DNA of 60,732 bases from contig SXHN01000066.1 in the NCBI GenBank assembly GCA_005773635.1, positions 1-60,732 of the forward strand. Direction: 5' to 3'. The notes beneath the pieces are model-generated. The model was not told the origin of the DNA. It did no database searches and saw nothing but the letters and a program-made list of their open reading frames with translations. This DNA is from Actinomycetota bacterium. GTDB lineage: Bacteria; Actinomycetota; Acidimicrobiia; IMCC26256; PALSA-610. Numbering within the stretch: position 1 is the first letter of the stretch; each line of letters opens with the position of its first letter. Below are positions 59,165 to 60,732 of the stretch, piece after piece. The position numbers and the translations under genes were made by a program.

Positions 59165-60385
59165 TCAGCTCAGCGATAGCAAGAAGATCACAATCCCTGT
59201 TGCATATTTTTGACTTTCGGCGTCAGTTAGCCCAACCCATTTCGAAGTCAGCGCATTGAGTACCGGCCTCTCGGCAGCAGGCCACTGGCTTGCGAGGCTG
59301 ACCGTGCCACCCGCTGGAGGATCGATGGCGATTGGGCCAGTCACGCCCGCGATGCCGTAAATGAACTCAATAATTCCGACCGAGTCGTGTTGCAATTGCT
59401 CCGGTGTGAGGCCGACGCTCACTGCAGCCGTAACCAACAGGTCGTATTCGATCTGGTCGTATTGCGTAGTGACAGCATCGGACTCACTCGTCATCGTGAC
59501 GGTAAATCCCCCTTGTTCACACGGGTAACTAATCACTTGCAACCAAACCGTTTGGCCGGCGACAAGGTTGGCTGAAACTGGCGAATCTCCAGTGCTCGTG
59601 GCATCTTCGTATGTCAATTGATCTGCTGCGGAGCCGGTGAACACCGTGAGGGCGTGATACGGCGCGTAATCAAACACATTGTCAGACGACGACGACACAA
59701 TAGAAAAGCTCGCGACATCGTTAGTGAGCACCGGGAAGCGATACCACACCGTGTTCGTCGCAGTTTCGTCCTCGAACTGATCGATTTCGGCAGTGGCCTC
59801 ATCGGTGATGCCGTTGATCGTCAGTCCTGGTGATGGTGCAACGACCGAAGCATCTGCAATGTCGTCGTTCGCTGGCGGGTCGCCCCGCACGTTGTTCCAC
59901 TGAAGATGGAGATTCGGCGACTTGTCAGCAGGATCCCAGCTATCGATTTGAATCCAATAGGTACGACCAGCAATCGCGTCAAACTGCACCAGACTTTGCG
60001 TATCGCAGCCAAAGCCATCATCATCAGACGCAACTTCGTTCAACGTGCCCAGCGACACTGGGCCCGACGGAACGTCGTACACCGCGAGCACGGTGTCAAT
60101 GTCGCTGCCGATGGTGTCCACAATTGCGCGATGGTTGGAGGTAGATACCCACCTAAACCAAATGGTCGCGACTGCGTCTCCCGTGACGGGCGCAGGTTCG
60201 TTGGCCTGACCATCTGCGCCCACATTCGAGCGCACGATGCTTCCCGAATTCGCGAGCACCTCAGCGTTTGCGAAATTATTGTTCGCGGGCGCCGCCGCCG
60301 ACGCCGGGCGTGCGGTTGCCACCGCACCGGCGCTCAACGTGACGATTGCGAACGCCCATACCGACAAACGGGTTGTGAGTTTCAT
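59165..60385 (-). CDS. Secreted protein with two PPC-like beta domains
   Basis: A 406-residue exported protein. The signal peptide is residues 1-31 (MKLTTRLSVWAFAIVTLS to ASA). Two beta-sandwich repeats follow: NNFANAEVLANSGSI to WIQIDSWDP and PPANDDIADASVVAPS to VWLQVISYPCEQG, each with the (A)NDxFADA-type start and a late WLQI strand, as in pre-peptidase C-terminal domains. The last 80 residues are helical, with no sortase motif. GGGAGGC precedes the ATG at 60385. Possibly a surface or matrix component. Confidence 0.78.
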   Translation of the reverse strand: MKLTTRLSVWAFAIVTLSAGAVATARPASAAAPANNNFANAEVLANSGSIVRSNVGADGQANEPAPVTGDAVATIWFRWVSTSNHRAIVDTIGSDIDTVLAVYDVPSGPVSLGTLNEVASDDDGFGCDTQSLVQFDAIAGRTYWIQIDSWDPADKSPNLHLQWNNVRGDPPANDDIADASVVAPSPGLTINGITDEATAEIDQFEDETATNTVWYRFPVLTNDVASFSIVSSSSDNVFDYAPYHALTVFTGSAADQLTYEDATSTGDSPVSANLVAGQTVWLQVISYPCEQGGFTVTMTSESDAVTTQYDQIEYDLLVTAAVSVGLTPEQLQHDSVGIIEFIYGIAGVTGPIAIDPPAGGTVSLASQWPAAERPVLNALTSKWVGLTDAESQKYATGIVIFLLSLS

Positions 60386-60501
60386 GCGATGCCTCCCCCG
60401 CCCGCCATGAGCGATCGTACAGTTTGCCCCGAATCAGGGGTATTTAGCCAATAGTGTGGCAAGCTTCACGAAACTCGCAGCCCCGCGTGCAAAGATCGAG
60501 C

Positions 60502-60732
60502 ATGGAACGTCTCTACTTCAAGCAGTTGCTCTCGGGTCGGGATTTCGCGAAGTCTGATGCCCTTGCCCACCAAATGGTCAATTTTTGCTATCTCATCGGC
60601 GATCGAGAAACCGGCGAAACGGCGATCATCGACCCGGCTTACGGGGCCCAGGACTTGCTCGAAATCCTCGCCGCGGACGGAATGCACCTCACCGCGATGC
60701 TGGCGACGCACTACCACCCAGATCACGTTGGG
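60502..60732 (+). CDS. Metallo-beta-lactamase-fold hydrolase, N-terminal part (cut by window edge)
   Basis: ATG 60502 opens a frame that runs off the right edge after 77 codons. It reads MERLYFKQLLSGRDFAK, then NFCYLIGDRETGETAIIDPA and the metal motif THYHPDHVG at the very end, the first zinc-binding motif of the glyoxalase II/metallo-beta-lactamase fold. The remaining ligands are outside the window. It is divergent from the secreted PPC-like gene, with 116 bases between. Confidence 0.88.
   Translation, partial: MERLYFKQLLSGRDFAKSDALAHQMVNFCYLIGDRETGETAIIDPAYGAQDLLEILAADGMHLTAMLATHYHPDHVG

Noticed and set aside
1-60732. tRNA, rRNA, insertion sequence or prophage genes
   Set aside because: No transposase, integrase or phage structural protein was recognised in any frame, and no cloverleaf with a T-loop was found by eye in the intergenic gaps; a tRNA search program would be needed to exclude a missed tRNA.

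Overview
The window looks like chromosomal DNA of a free-living, moderately GC-rich actinobacterium, most likely of class Acidimicrobiia (Ilumatobacter-like). The pointers are a KstR-type sterol regulator, a mycothiol-type DinB-fold protein, a LytR-CpsA-Psr envelope protein, an HU protein with a long Lys/Ala/Pro tail, abundant acyl-CoA chemistry, and a secreted protein with Trp/Phe-Gly-Asp repeats. The class assignment is inference. A flagellin N-terminus at the left edge and type IV pilus-type genes suggest two motility or surface systems.

Layout. 0-7 kb: flagellin (cut by the edge), small secreted proteins, a CYP142-like P450, an AIM24 protein, then pilT-pilC with an unusual tandemly duplicated start region before pilC. 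7-13 kb: a micro-ORF with its own terminator, aat, a four-gene TetR/MFS operon behind a strong promoter-operator, an acyl-CoA dehydrogenase and miaE. 13-25 kb: a membrane-tethered M1-like protein, gltBD, then an ECF sigma-LCP-RmlC-like-SDR envelope operon followed (in map order) by a tandem inverted-repeat element. 25-31 kb: ParA-like ATPase, ABC exporter, HU, RtcB and a phosphopantetheinyl transferase-like gene. 31-36 kb: amine oxidase plus class III aminotransferase, arsR/aquaporin with paired operators, and a possible arsC remnant. 36-47 kb: DinG, mycothiol-type protein, MFS, a fused CaiB-type CoA-transferase, DUF35, an Ltp2-like thiolase-fold protein, two paralogous amidohydrolase-fold proteins with debris of a third copy between them, and an SDR. 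47-52 kb: a TPP-riboswitch-controlled thiamine salvage operon (thiN-thiB-thiP-thiQ). 52-61 kb: a secreted cell-wall-hydrolase-like repeat protein, a FadD19-like/KstR-like/SDR cluster with an exact KstR-type box, a molybdopterin oxidoreductase, a PPC-like secreted protein and the start of a metallo-beta-lactamase-fold gene.

Main theme. Several separated loci (CYP142-like, FadD19-like, KstR-like, Ltp2/DUF35 pair, acyl-CoA dehydrogenase, CoA-transferase, SDRs) fit sterol or isoprenoid side-chain catabolism. The most unusual DNA-level structures are the pilC start-codon relay, the vestigial amidohydrolase tail that overlaps the next start codon, the micro-ORF transcript with repeated CCTCC motifs, two intergenic tandem inverted-repeat elements, and a perfect 14-bp-arm palindrome inside a coding region.
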